From the NCBI GenBank assembly GCA_009760855.2, contig WPIO01000010.1, positions 9,087,501-9,151,500 of the forward strand: a stretch of DNA of 64,000 nt. Direction: 5' to 3'. Source of the DNA: Cristatella mucedo (taxonomy: Eukaryota; Bryozoa; Phylactolaemata; Cristatellidae). A program made the position numbers and the translations under genes. Shown in pieces: positions 22,096-33,239 of this stretch (position 1 is the stretch's first letter; every line of letters begins with the position of its first letter). Under the pieces are notes generated by a model. The model did no database searches, was not told the origin of the DNA, and worked only from the letters and a program-made list of their open reading frames with translations.

Positions 22096-23790
22096 TGTAA
22101 TGCACTCCTTCACACAGATCAGCAAAATGGCACATTGACAAGCAACAGTGCCAACAATAATAAACTTAAAATTGCAAAGAGCCTTAAAAACCAAGAGCTT
22201 AGCCATTATTCTCAATGATTTTATTATGAAACTGGATCATCATTGAAATTTTGCCCGTATGCAAAAACTAAACACTGAGTCTAATGGATGTCAATGTGTT
22301 AGATATTTACCTGTGTCACATCCTAAGTTATTTTTATGTATAATTATTGGAAGTGGAGTATTAAATTAAACCATTCTAAAGAAGTAATTGTGACCAGAGA
22401 TCATATGAAGCTGAACAAATGAGCAAATTGTCGCTCGCAACAAGTTAACAAAGTGCTTAGAATTAATTAAAAGAGCAGCATATATGAACTTACGAAGAGT
22501 GCTTGACTATCTTGCTATTCATGATGTCAAGCAAGTCTTTAATCTACCAAAAACCAGACAAAACCTGCTAGCAAAATCGGAAAACTTCCTTCCTGACTCA
22601 TTTTTGTCTTTGTTGATTGTTTAGTCAGTGGAATGTGTCACGAAGACAATGAGCTGAGACCCGGCAAAAGACAAAATGCTAATTTCCAAGAAATTTTGAC
22701 ATCGCGTCCGGTCAGTTGCTTTGTAATGCAATCAGTCGGTGGGGACCAGGCGACATCTGAGGTAAGTTGCTGGCTCACTTCATTAGCCAGCGGAGAGTTC
22801 AGGCAGTTCTTGTGGTTTGTCTTTGGACGAACGTTCTTGTCGGTGGGTGAACGTACTTGCCGTTGCGTATTACAGCCTACACACGGGAATTTATTCTTGC
22901 GAGTACTGTCTTTCACTGTGAATCGTGGAGCCATGCTACTGTCCAGATTCAGCGATTGAGTGGAAAATAAATCTTCGCTGTAGTTGTTGACGAAGCGTCG
23001 AGCTTGCGCTTCTCTAGTTCTTCTGGTCGTGAACTCAAAGGCTTGAACCAGGCTGTCTTAGCATGCATAAAAATTACCAAAGCAGAGAGCTATAGTCCAG
23101 ACCTAATCATTGCCTATGTGCTCAAAGTAGCCGAAGAAATTCCACACCCTTTAGGGCCTTGTTGCCTATAAGGTCAGGAAATTGTGCTCAGCTACAGCTT
23201 TGGCAAGCCTTTGAGGTAGGCCAAGCTAGACCGGTCTTAATTCGGTTCATCAAGCACCTGAACTGACACGTGAGGAAATGTAGCTTGCTTCCGCTGAGTG
23301 TATCAAGAACCAATCAACTATGTAAAATCTGCTAAAGCATGCCCCTCCTTATACAAGCAGCCTACTGTAATATCAGAAGGAGCTGGCTAGTGCGATTTGG
23401 TGTCATTAAAAACCTCGCTAGATGCATCAGACATTGCTATCAGCGAAAGATGATCCACTCAGAAGTGTGCAAAAACTCGGCTATCGTATCGCCCAAAGCT
23501 GGCCATCCATCAAGCTTCTTACTGAAGCACAGACTATGAGTGGGGGCTCATGCGAGGGAAGGGGTCGACACTGAGAGGATCGATTTGTTGACTTCGGCCC
23601 CCTTGACTGGACAGAACGGTCAGTTCCGTCGACAGGATGCTGCTATCTAGGGCGTCTATCTGAGTGCCTCCAGCTCTTCACATGCTCAACGAGTGCCAGC
23701 ACTAATACCTGCCGCTGAGACATAAAAACGAGAATTCTTCATTGGAAAACGTGCTGATTGGCTCTAGACAATGCCCCTAAGTCTTGGCCC
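22096..23790. other. Intergenic, no gene recognised
   Basis: The overlapping open frames at 22,633-22,959 (plus, 108 codons) and 22,638-22,934 (minus, 98 codons) were examined. Neither has a recognisable domain or splice context, so neither is called as a gene. Confidence 0.35.
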
Positions 23791-23935
23791 AAGCACAAGG
23801 CAATCGCTTATCACGACCTACACTACGTCGTAGGGTCGAGTCCTGAAGCCGGCAATCTTGCGTTTCCTAGCGCAAGCGTTTGCTATAGCCCTTAAGAGAT
23901 CTATGCCGCTATATAAACGAGGCTTTTAAATCATT
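23791..23935 (+). mobile_element. SINE-B copy
   Basis: AAGGCAATCGCTTATCACGA and the B-box GGGTCGAGTCCTGAAG lead into CCGGCAATCTTGCG, GATCTATGCCGCTATATAAA and CGAGGCTTTTAAATCA. The order matches SINE-B throughout. Confidence 0.7.
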
Positions 23936-25093
23936 TAAACTTAGCTTTGCTGTATTTTAATGCAAGACGACGAGGGCATTTGTTTATTACCCACTGTATA
24001 GAATTGCCTCCTGCATTATACATCCAGTGGACGCACCCTGGCGGAAGCAGTCCCTCCCGGAAAAAAGTATCAGAACGAGAGCATCGAAATAGTCGTTGGA
24101 ATGCACGATCGTAGCGAATATTATACTAAGCCTCCGAGTCTTAGTCGTAGGTGCGAGTACCTCCCCACCAAGGCCGAGGATTCACATCCTATACCAGGCA
24201 ATCCTATATTGCCAACTTGAAACTGGGCTGATCCGCTACGACTAAGTGTGTCGACGACAGCTACGCATTGACGTAGGCGACGTGAAGCTATGGACATTGC
24301 CAATGGTTACCGCCGCTAATAGTGTTCTTTGTGGTGGGACCTCGTGCACTAGTGCTTCTTAAGCTGCACGTAGCTTATATTTTGGCAAGAACATCATTTT
24401 GAATAGATTTCCGAGGACTTTAAAATTCAAAAGCTCACCGGATTGCGTTGGCCATTGACAACAATGCTCTGAAATAATTAACTAACACATGACCTAAATA
24501 GTGCATTTCGATGCCAGTGATGCTCAAATGAGATGAATTTTTCAATACAGTAAATTACTTCGAGATCAATTGTACTAGAAATACAGACAATTTCACCCAC
24601 AACTAACACTAAGACTCTATCTAAGTCGGCATTCATAAACAACTTGTGTAGCACTGGCAATAGGATGGAGCCGTACAGTGGTCAGCTCTCGATCCCGACC
24701 GGAACTAACTTGCTCGTTTTGTTTGTCCGATATCAGAGAATTGTAGCTACTGAACATCTAATAGTTCGGGTGTCTTTCATAGGAATAGCGGAAGAAAGAC
24801 TTGGTGGAGGTTATTAAAGTTCACCTGGCCAAGTATCGACTCCTTAATCTGGCCTTAATCGACTCCTTAGTCTGGCCGCAGCCCTTTCCCAGGATGCTGG
24901 GACAGACTTTGAGGCTAAGGACATATTTATTATGTTATCGCCATCAGCAGTAAATATAGAGATCTGTGAAGAAGTTCAGTACGAGATCAAGAGCTGGTAT
25001 TATTTTTAGACCATGAGAAGAACTTCTACAGCTAGACAGTGAGGTCGAGCGCAGAAAGACATAGCGTCCGTCTTGAAAGTCTACTCTTACCGT
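23936..25093. other. Intergenic; possible degenerate SINE-B
   Basis: No gene was recognised. At about 24,155-24,215 a stretch reading GAGGATTCACATCCTATACC then GGCAATCCTATATTGCC resembles the SINE-B middle, but both ends are missing. Confidence 0.3.
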
Positions 25094-25216
25094 CCTGGTT
25101 TGGCCCATGGGTAAATTGCTTGCTTTTAACGGCCAAGGTCGAGGGTTCTAGCCCGGCGGTATATCTATAGTGCATGGGTAGCAATTAAGTTCTTTTAGAG
25201 CACTGCCCAAATAAAT
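25094..25216 (+). mobile_element. SINE-A copy
   Basis: Head CCTGGTTTGGCCCATGGGTAA, B-box region GGGTTCTAGCCCGGCGG, then tail AGTGCATGGGTAGCAATTAA and GTTCTTTTAGAGCACTG. The stem halves AGTGC/GCACT in the tail still pair, although both differ from the common AGCGCC/GGCGCT form. Confidence 0.7.
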
Positions 25217-25899
25217 TCGATCCTATATATTTTATCGTCGTGCCTATGAAGTATTGGTCCCAATGAAGTACGTAAAGAGACTTTTCTCGAAGTATTAGGT
25301 CACTGCAAATATCTAGTTCTTCTGCCCAAGTAAGCTTCAATTGCTGAAGGAACGACTTCATGTTTTCACTGAATTAAATTCACCACGCATGACATTGACA
25401 TTCATTCCCTTATGAGGAAGTAATGCCTTGGTACCGTCTGTAAACGATACGAAAAAAAACTTTCCGAGGCTACTTCAGTCAGAGGATCTACTTTCTTCGT
25501 GGTGTGGCCTGTACAGCTTAAGCATCCGCAATACATTATATTTTAGTTTCATTATGTCCTTGGTGTCAAATTAATTGAATGCCGTAGCTTTGTGAGCTGT
25601 TTTATTTGAGTACATTTTCGCAGTATTTTTCAACGGTGGAGGCGAGACTTTCCTAAAGAGGATCTACGTTTCTTTGCTTTTGCGATCACTCACTTTAGCA
25701 GAGAAAGCTTCTCTGCTGCAAGCTCAATTTTCTTAGCCTCGTCATTGTGCTAACATATTTCAAATTTGCGGCAAAGCATACTTGCGGCCAGCGACTGAGG
25801 ACTCCAAGATTGTTGAGTACATTTACCATGCACGCGGACGTGTTGTTAAAGAAATGGCAATCAGTGGGGTTTTGGAAGCAAAAGCCGAATAGTTCTTAT
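25217..25899. other. Intergenic
   Basis: No feature was recognised. The LINE fragment that follows may begin somewhat earlier than 25,900, but the match fades. Confidence 0.3.
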
Positions 25900-26530
25900 A
25901 GATGGGAATCAACCAACGAATCAGAGCTTCAATTCTTGTTTACAAGCGCCAGTCTGGTTTAGAGCTATTCACTCCTCAGAGTCAGCATTGCTGGGAGTAC
26001 ATAGCGACTTTCTCAGAATGCTAAGTTTTTATAGAGTGTCTTTGCTAGCTCTCTTGGATTTCTCGTCAGCTTTTGATAGTACGGAACATTCTGAATCCTT
26101 CTTGAGAGCCCATCATCTTACTGGGTTTCACTTGGGCTTCGCTGCAATAGTTTAAGTCATACCTCATATAAAGCAGTACAAATTTATTTTTTTATAAACT
26201 ATAATACTTACAAGTAGCAGGCCATGTGAGAGTATTTATTGACAAACAGTGACAGTCATAGAGAAGCCTTTAAATTATCGGGTACTAATGGGATTTATTC
26301 CTGGTATACTTGTTTAACAATGTATGCACTCTCTCATAACAATTTATATTTGCCAATTGGATCTCTAAGCACAATCTAGGCTTTTATTTTACGCAGATGA
26401 CACAAAGCTGCACCTGTGCTTCGATCCCTCGCTGCTTTGCAGCCTACCGAGCTGTCGTTAACTACTTTGCTTCAGCATGTACAGGTATTGCTTACATGGT
26501 TTCCCTATTGGCAGTAAGCTCTCTCTCTCA
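25900..26530 (+). mobile_element. L2/CR1-type LINE, reverse transcriptase fragment
   Basis: The decayed frames read FRAIHSSESALLGVHSDFL, then SLLALLDFSSAFDST (RT motif A), then FYADDTKLHLCFDPS (RT motif C, YADD intact). Stops and frameshifts separate them, and the region between A and C is partly AT-rich junk. It is grouped with LINE-A by motif similarity, but subfamily is uncertain. Confidence 0.8.
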
Positions 26531-26729
26531 AGCTTAGAGATTGATGACTACATCAGCTCCATTGTCGAGACTGCCTGCTTTCAGCGATGTACCGTTGCAT
26601 AAATTCGGGTCAGCTGAGACAACGATACCAGTCGGGCCGTGTATTTGTGGCATTTACTCTTTAACTCTATTCCTCTGTAGTCCACTTCCACCAGTTGCTA
26701 TTAGCCTTGCAGGTTAATTCGTCGAATTA

Positions 26730-27600
26730 TGCGATCTCATCTTGGGTCTGACGAAGATACCAGCTCCGACCTTTGCCTCAGACAGCTGTAGGAAGACATC
26801 TTGGAATACTTTAAAGTTAGTGACTTGGTGTCTATAGCCGTGACGAGTTGTTCGATAAGGCCAAGTGTGGTGAACAGTGGAGGCATCGGCATCTTCCGAG
26901 GGTTTACCCGCCATGCTCAATAGGGATTGTTTTTTCCTACGTTAAAACTCTGTCCTCTGTGGCGAGTATCTTTATTGAAATGCACCTTAGACTCCCGTGT
27001 GTCCAATAGGCAAAGAAGATAAGGAAGCTTCGTGCAATCATTTAGGAAACATATCAGGAATGGCATCACTGTAAATTGCCCTGTGACCTTCCAGCCGTAG
27101 TCGCCACACGCAAAAGTACTTATCAGCATCTCGACAATGGTACGGTCTTCATTGAGGTATACAAAGTGAGTCACAGGGACGACGGGCGGGTACTTTCCCC
27201 CCGTTACGTAGTAGCTTGGCTTTGAGGCTTCTGAATGAACTGTCTAGGATTAGGCGTCATGCAGTTGGAGTACAGGTGAGTCCTGTAGCCCTAAGCAGAC
27301 CGGCCGCACTGTTGGAGAAACACAGCCCATCTTTTCGTCTGAAGAATGTAACTAGAAGTTGGTGACGCTTTAAGAATGTAACTAGAAGTTGGTGACGCTT
27401 TAAGAATGTAACTAGAAGTTGGTGACGCTTTCTCTCGTCTCTTACTTTCACGCTTTATCTAACAAGGTCCAATTCTTGAGCTTACAATATTTCAAATTCG
27501 AATGCCTTTTCTTGGTAAGACCGAGGTTTCTGATCAGATCATTTAGGTCCGTCTGGTTGGTGAAGTGTGGCTTTCTCTTTTCATCCGTGAAATCCGTGAA
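26730..27600 (-). pseudogene. Decayed copy 1 of an unnamed multicopy ORF family
   Basis: Read on the minus strand from 27,600 down, the frames give in order: TDLNDLIRNLGLTKK, FFRRKDGLCFSNSAAGLL, LDSSFRSLKAKLL, LLDTRESKVHF, MPPLFTTLGLIEQLV and LSEAKVGAGIF. I recognise this order (LNDLVRDLxL, then a LFIDSSKxSLKAVLLHNG-like segment, LWDSR, PPLHIKLGL, LSxAKxKxGIFVGPQI) from a family of uncharacterised proteins repeated in many invertebrate and fish genomes. The function is unknown to me. At least three frameshifts and internal stops make this a pseudogene. A tandem 30-bp triplication (27,342-27,431) lies in it. The same family recurs at 44,665-46,000 with the same block order. What is seen is the shared blocks; the family link is from memory. 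Confidence 0.75.
27342..27431. repeat. Three perfect 30-bp tandem copies
   Basis: The unit begins AAGAATGTAACTAGAAGTTG and ends GTGACGCTTT. Three units lie at 27,342-27,371, 27,372-27,401 and 27,402-27,431 with no mismatch seen. Because 30 bp is ten codons, the minus-strand frame simply repeats KRHQLLVTFL. Confidence 0.97.
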
Positions 27601-29239
27601 CACCCGAATCCGGATCTTAACATCTTCCTGGCAGTCTGAATTGCTGCTCTATTCCGACGACGGCTGATCGGTGTCCAGAGAAATGGAGACGATGAGCTCC
27701 TAGTGGGCAATGTCGTACTCGGACGATCACTGAAGGAGTGAGCTATAGCCAGATCAACATTTGGAAGGGTCCGCATGCAGAAGCAGCAGTGGTTTGTGTG
27801 GCTCGTTGGTTCTCACCAAATTGTTTAAGTAATAAACTGTGTGGACCCCTTCAAAACTCACACTAGCGTGTACACAAAACAGAACTATATACATTAGAAC
27901 TTATGCTTCGCACACTAGCCATCAAAAACTACGAATATCCCATTGTTACCATACATTCATGCCATACATTGCTTACTTGACGACCTAAATCATGGGCCTC
28001 TAAGGATTTAGAAAAAAATACTGTAGCTATTGGAAAACTTCTAACCAGGGCTCGCTCTTTCTCAAGCCCGTACGTTTGGGGATACCAATTTCTAGCCAAG
28101 ACTTAATAAAGAGTTATATGATAGCTTGAGACATAATAGATGAATGAACACGCAGCCAAAAGCAAGGCTATGATTAAGTTAAAAACGAAAATCAGTTTTA
28201 ATATATTCTTTAAGATTATGTCAGTACTCACTGTCGGTCTCAGGAAAATTACGGTAGCAAAACGTTACCAGAGCTCGTCCTTCTAAAAATACTGCACTTA
28301 TTTAGTATTTGTCTAGTTCGTTAATGTTCATGAATAAACGCGAAATCGTATAAGGTAGTTATTTAGGTCATGTGCGGATTGTGCGATTCGCCAGTTATAA
28401 GGCAACAAAGAAAGCATGAGTATCTCATATGAGGGTAGTCACATTTGTAATGGATTCTTAAAGTAGTGAAATTTCTGTCAGATTCGAGAAACTTCCCAGA
28501 GATTAGGCACTACACTCCTAACTCATGATTCAATACGCCACGGATGCACTTGCCAGAAGCGAGTCGCAGTCAAGCTGATACACGTTCATGCCATGTTATG
28601 ATCAGGCCAGAGACCGGTGGGTGTTTACGTATTTGTCCGACGTACGTGTGTGCATGTGCGAACCTTGGCCATAACAAGTTGTACTTCTTACCAGAAGAGA
28701 GAGGGAGAGATCAGCGAAAACAAAATACGCAGATATGTATGTATAGTATCTATCTCAATCTGCAACCTAACACACCACAGAGAAGAAGGTGCGCCAGAAG
28801 TGTAATAGATTCGGAAGCAAGTGAAAAAGTTTCTTCGTGTAAGAATTGTAGAATAAATATAATTCATTTGTATAGTATTGTTGGTATCATGACGATACAG
28901 TGCAAGGAAAACGTCAAAATTAAATGGCAACACACGAGTATGATCGACCTCATTTTCTCAGTCTTTACTGTTTACTAAATCTGTGGAGCCTTTTGTATTG
29001 TGTGCTTAGGCGCGACGCGATTTTTAGCTGACAGCTCAGTGAATGCTCGCTAGCTCTTTCTGATCGACCGGCATTAATTATGTACCTGTACATTTTTTAT
29101 ACCTGTAAGTACACGCAGCTGCATCCTCGAGAATTGCATACACTCCTTCAGCAGGTTACAGTTTAATTACTTCCGTGCCGCGTCTTCCAACGCCAACGGA
29201 GTGGTAACACGGACGCCAGCCTAGAGGTGAGGTGGCGGC
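27601..29239. other. Intergenic, no gene recognised
   Basis: The longest open frame (28,544-28,978, plus, 144 codons) has no recognisable domain and no coding-like composition. Nothing else was seen. Confidence 0.35.
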
Positions 29240-29368
29240 ACTTCGCGAACCAGGCGGTGTGCTTTCAAGCGACTGCTGACGATGACAATATTGGTTTGCT
29301 TGCAGCAAGCGGGGTGATAGCTGCAATAGTTCTTCTACTCAATATGAATGAGGTTTGAACCAGCCGAC
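29240..29368 (+). mobile_element. SINE-B, very degenerate
   Basis: The end block (GCAAGCGGGGTGATAGCTGC, AGTTCTTCTACTCAATATG, AATGAGGTTTGAACCAGCC) follows the SINE-B body order. The head is barely recognisable. Confidence 0.4.
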
Positions 29369-30689
29369 TTTCACTTTACTCTAACGTCAATGTGCGTCAA
29401 AAGAATAGATAAACCCTGAGCAAAAAAGTATGACACTTAAATTCATAAAATCAGCTTCGGGCAGCCAAACCAATGCGGTTAATTTTGCACAAGTGCAACT
29501 AAAATATGGCTAACGAAGAGGGGAGCATGCAAAAGACCCAAGCGAACCGCAATTTTAAGGTTTAATAAAAAACTAACATGTTCGTTTAGCGCCTTAAGGG
29601 AAAAATCTCTTACCTGGTACTTCACTTACACTGGAAAGCTTTCTGTCTTATCCAAGACCCATAATCTCGCAGATAATTACTTGGTTGTCATTACTTTCAA
29701 TCCACGCACGCAATCCGTCCTTGTACGCGTGGGCAGCCCACTCCCAGATGCACCCGAATGCCCAGCAAACAACGCACGGGCCCATAGCCGGGAACTATCT
29801 CAGTGTGCGTATCGGCGACTGGGCTTGAACGCCACCGGAAGTCACCCTAAGTAAGACGTCTCGCAAATCATGTTCCTATCCTTGAGGTCTGGCAGGCTCG
29901 GAGAGTGAGCCCGTTTCTTTAAAAAAAAACATGCGGCTTTCTTTTACAAGCGAATTGAGTGCCTGAAGTCGCAGAGACTGCTTTCTATTTTCAAGCTACG
30001 CCCATGAATAAAGAAGCGAGGGTTGTCATTGACAGGCTCGTCGCTCCCAGCATTTCTAAAACTGTTTTAAATGTAGGCGATTGGTATCCAATAAGAAGAC
30101 GTTGGGCTGCAAGCGCCTAACGAGGGACTTTTTGCAGCTTATCGAAAAGAAATTGCTCATTTAACTTGTCGGCGACACCGATGCGTATCGACACGTATTG
30201 AGGCCGAATGCTGAAATCTGTGGACGACTTGCGATGACGGCGAGCTCGCCAGGACCCCACGGCTCATTCATCGCGCCAATTCGTCGGGCTATTAAGCTAG
30301 TGGTTTAAACTCATTCAGCGTAGCGACTCTAAATGCAGCACTCAAAAGGTAGTGCTCTTCAGCAACTCTAAAAACCTGGCGGTACCGCCATCCCCTTCCG
30401 CGGAAGACATATCTCAAAGATGACTGTCAAGCGTACGCTGCCGCTCGGCAGGACTCCTTCGCCCAATTCAAAGCAATGAGCACGTGACGACTCCTTCGCC
30501 CAATCCAAAGCAAAGCAATGAGCACCTCTCTAAAGCCAAATGCTGCTTGCCTCTGGATGTTGCATCTGCACGTCAGTCGGAAGCTCTGCTCCCAAGCTCC
30601 GCCAAGAGATTTATTGGTTTTACTCCCCCTCATGGGCGAGCCTGAAGCTCAGCATTAATTACTCCCCCCCCCCCGTCTCATTTCAGGTG
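29369..30689. other. Intergenic; one imperfect direct repeat
   Basis: No gene was recognised. GACTCCTTCGCCCAATTCAA...GCAATGAGCAC at 30,452-30,483 is repeated at 30,488-30,525 with a 5-bp expansion. CACGTG (30,481-30,486) lies at the junction. Confidence 0.4.
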
Positions 30690-30832
30690 CGAGTAGGTAC
30701 TCGCATTCCGAGACCCAGGTCACGCGGATTCGAGTCCTGCAGCTGCTGGCGATCTTATCTTGCCCGCGGCGAGTGACTTGACAGCAGCAAAGGTCCTTCT
30801 GCAGATATACAAACGAGGTAATTGAATCGGCC
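30690..30832 (+). mobile_element. SINE-B copy
   Basis: GAGTAGGTACTCGCATTCCG is followed by the B-box GGATTCGAGTCCTGCAG, then TGCCCGCGGCGAGTGAC, AAAGGTCCTTCTGCAGATAT and ACAAACGAGGTAATTGAATC. Good order and moderate divergence. Confidence 0.7.
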
Positions 30833-31372
30833 CTGACTTTAAGATGCTGGTCTCGTGTGACCGTATGCCATCTTCTGCAACTCACGGCTGCGCCATAGAT
30901 GGCGCACTCGAATGGCTGACGTGCTCTTCAGCGGAAGCGAGCGGTGCTTCGCAGGGAATTAGTGCTGGGAAGATGTGGGGCGTTGAACAGAGCAGCAGCG
31001 TACGGCCGTCCCTGCGACCTTCGCACGTCCGGATTTTTCAAGCGTTGCTCACGCTGACACCGGGCTCACACCTTTCGCGTATTCAATTTGAGACGTATTT
31101 CCTCGCGCGCTACCCAGCGCCTTATACCAGGTCATCGTTCGGTCCACTGGATCACCGGGTGACATACCCTCTTCCTTTATACGCCAGGATAGTGCTCGGG
31201 GTGTCCCCCACGAACTTTCCTCCCTTACCGCAGCTAGTTGGACGAGAGGATACATTGCATGTGCAGAAAGTTCTTCCCATTTCGCTCACGTTATTCGACC
31301 TTAAATAAAAAAGGACGAACCTGAGATACTTTAGAAACGACGAGCCTGATCACTGATACTTGCTATCGATAT

Positions 31373-31375
31373 ATG

Positions 31376-31444
<69 letters not shown>
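31373..31444. repeat. (AT)n-(GT)n microsatellite
   Basis: A short (AT)n is followed by about 56 bp of pure (GT)n. The cysteine/valine and histidine/threonine frames across it are artefacts. Confidence 0.95.
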
Positions 31445-31446
<2 letters not shown>

Positions 31447-31589
31447 CTCGCACAGACCAACAATGGCGAACTCATGCAGCACTCTGTTACTCCTTTCACC
31501 GTACCTTTTTTGCTCGACCTTTCCCTTTCTTCCTTCCTTCCTTCCGCGGAAGCGTTTTAACATACAGCTGCGGCACTGGATCAGTGAGG

Positions 31590-32760
31590 CCACTATCTAT
31601 GTAGTTCGCTTCTACCTCATACGCAGACGCGGACGACGACGAGTCCGGCCGTTCTGCCGGGCCTGCCTCTGATAGTCCGATCCGGAGAGGCCCTCGCCGT
31701 GCGGCGCGGTGGCCGTCTGGCATCCGCACCAACTTCTCTCTCACCAACTGCCTGCCGCCTTACCCCGCATTGGCAAGGTTTGGCCCCCTCTTCTGCATAA
31801 TCGCGACACGACGTCTCTGCAGTAACGTCCAGATGATTCACTCGCCGCCCATGTTCACTGACAGCGGTCAAGCTTGCTGGCTTTACTCGCGCTAGCTCTA
31901 AAGGAGTTCTGTCGGGCCTTGGCAACCTGTCGCAGCACGTTTAAGTACCCAGCAGAGAAAACTTCCGGTTTCCGCGAGCGAATTACCTGCCGCCGTTATG
32001 TCGCAAGTCAAATGCCGGCCACCAAAAAAAACACCGCTGTGAACTGTGTGAGCTTCGGGGTGCGAGTGACGTTTTACCGCTATCAAGAACCCGTCATCGA
32101 AGCTGAGGAGTATTGGTAACTAGTTTGCAAAATGCGCGGATTACGTGGCCAGCTCAGCGAGCTCGCTAAGTTTAGCTCACTCTGCGGCAGCAGGCATTCG
32201 AAGCCGATTAAGATGAGAGCAGCATGACGAGAGACGTCAGCGTTGGCCACCAATGAGGGATTGTTAGGACACAAATGTACGCGGCGGCCATGCAGACTCT
32301 CGCACGGAACGTCCGCCCATTGCGGCGCTGGTTAGCTGGCGTCTGAGCGGAAGCGCCACGCGGCAGTTGCTCGTACGTCTGCCGACCGAAAGCATGCGAT
32401 GTCGTCGCGATGACATCGACGATCGGACTCAGCTATCTGCTGAGCTTGGTTTCAGCTTGATTTACGGCCGCGCCGCGTACGACGGAGTCGCGGTTGAGCT
32501 GAGGCCTCGGACATCCGCTTGGTGGACAAGCAAGCCGCCACCTTTACCTGCACACCGCCGGGCGACGCACGCTCCCCTCAAGTCCTACAAGGAGATATTA
32601 AAGGACCGATCATCCGCGTGCACCAACCTAAGGTCCGCTTGAGCAGCGGGGCTCTGCCGGAGGTTTGCCGAGCCTGTAAGGGGCTTAGCCCAACGAACAT
32701 TCGTCCACGACCGTTGGCTGCTAGCGTGGCGCCACTAGGCGGGCATAGGTAGCTTATGCT
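31590..32760. promoter_or_regulatory. CpG-rich tract upstream of adenylyl-cyclase-like exon
   Basis: Base composition turns GC- and CpG-rich in this interval and again after 33,200. Open frames on both strands (for example 32,367-32,642) are Arg/Ala/Pro-rich and unrecognised. It may be an outer part of the promoter region of the downstream gene. No defined element was identified. Confidence 0.3.
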
Positions 32761-32816
32761 CACCGATCCTCCCCGATGCTATGAGCAGAAGAACGTGAAC
32801 AGAGTGCTGAGCCTGC

Positions 32817-33194
32817 CCGTCTCTCTACACCTCTCCCTCTCTCTCTATCTATCTATCTTTATCTCCCTCTCTCTCTCTACCTCTCTGTCTGTCTGTCTCC
32901 CTCCCTCTACGTCTGTCTGTCTGTGTCTGTCTATCTAAAATAATAATAATAATAATAATAATAATGCACTTGATAAAGCGCCCTCAGAGAACTTAATCTC
33001 TCTCTAGGCGCTTTACATTTGCTGCAAAGGGAATGTCGCACGCTCTTTCTCCGTCTCTCTCTCCGTTTCTGTCTTGATCTTTCTCCGTCTGTCTGTCTGT
33101 GTATGTCTCTCGCTCGCTCTCTGTCTGTCTGTCTCTCGCTCTCTTCGTCTATCTGTCTCTGCCTCTCTCTCACTTTCTCTCTCTCTCTCTCTCA
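32817..33194. repeat. (CT)n/(TCTG)n/(TCTA)n tracts interrupted by a LINE-A tail
   Basis: Pyrimidine-rich arrays at 32,817-32,936 and 33,040-33,194 flank a minus-strand LINE-A 3' end (32,939-33,032). The two arrays have similar composition, consistent with one array split by the insertion. Confidence 0.9.
32939..33032 (-). mobile_element. LINE-A 3' tail (solo)
   Basis: On the plus strand, (AAT)n is followed by GCACTTGATAAAGCGCCCTC, AGAGAACTTAATCTCTCTCT and AGGCGCTTTACATTTGCTGC. This is close to a consensus LINE-A 3' end: GCGCC/GGCGC stems intact and a clean (ATT)n tail. Confidence 0.9.
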
Positions 33195-33239
33195 ATGGCG
33201 CTTGTGCGGGAGCCTACTCCGGCGCGATATCGTGAATAG

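Noticed and set aside
27342-27431. CRISPR-like array
   Set aside because: The three 30-bp units are directly adjacent with no spacers, in an animal genome.
28544-28978. 144-codon plus-strand frame
   Set aside because: No recognisable domain; composition looks like random AT-leaning sequence.
30844-31308. 154-codon plus-strand frame
   Set aside because: No recognisable motif, competing minus-strand frame, and no splice or promoter context.
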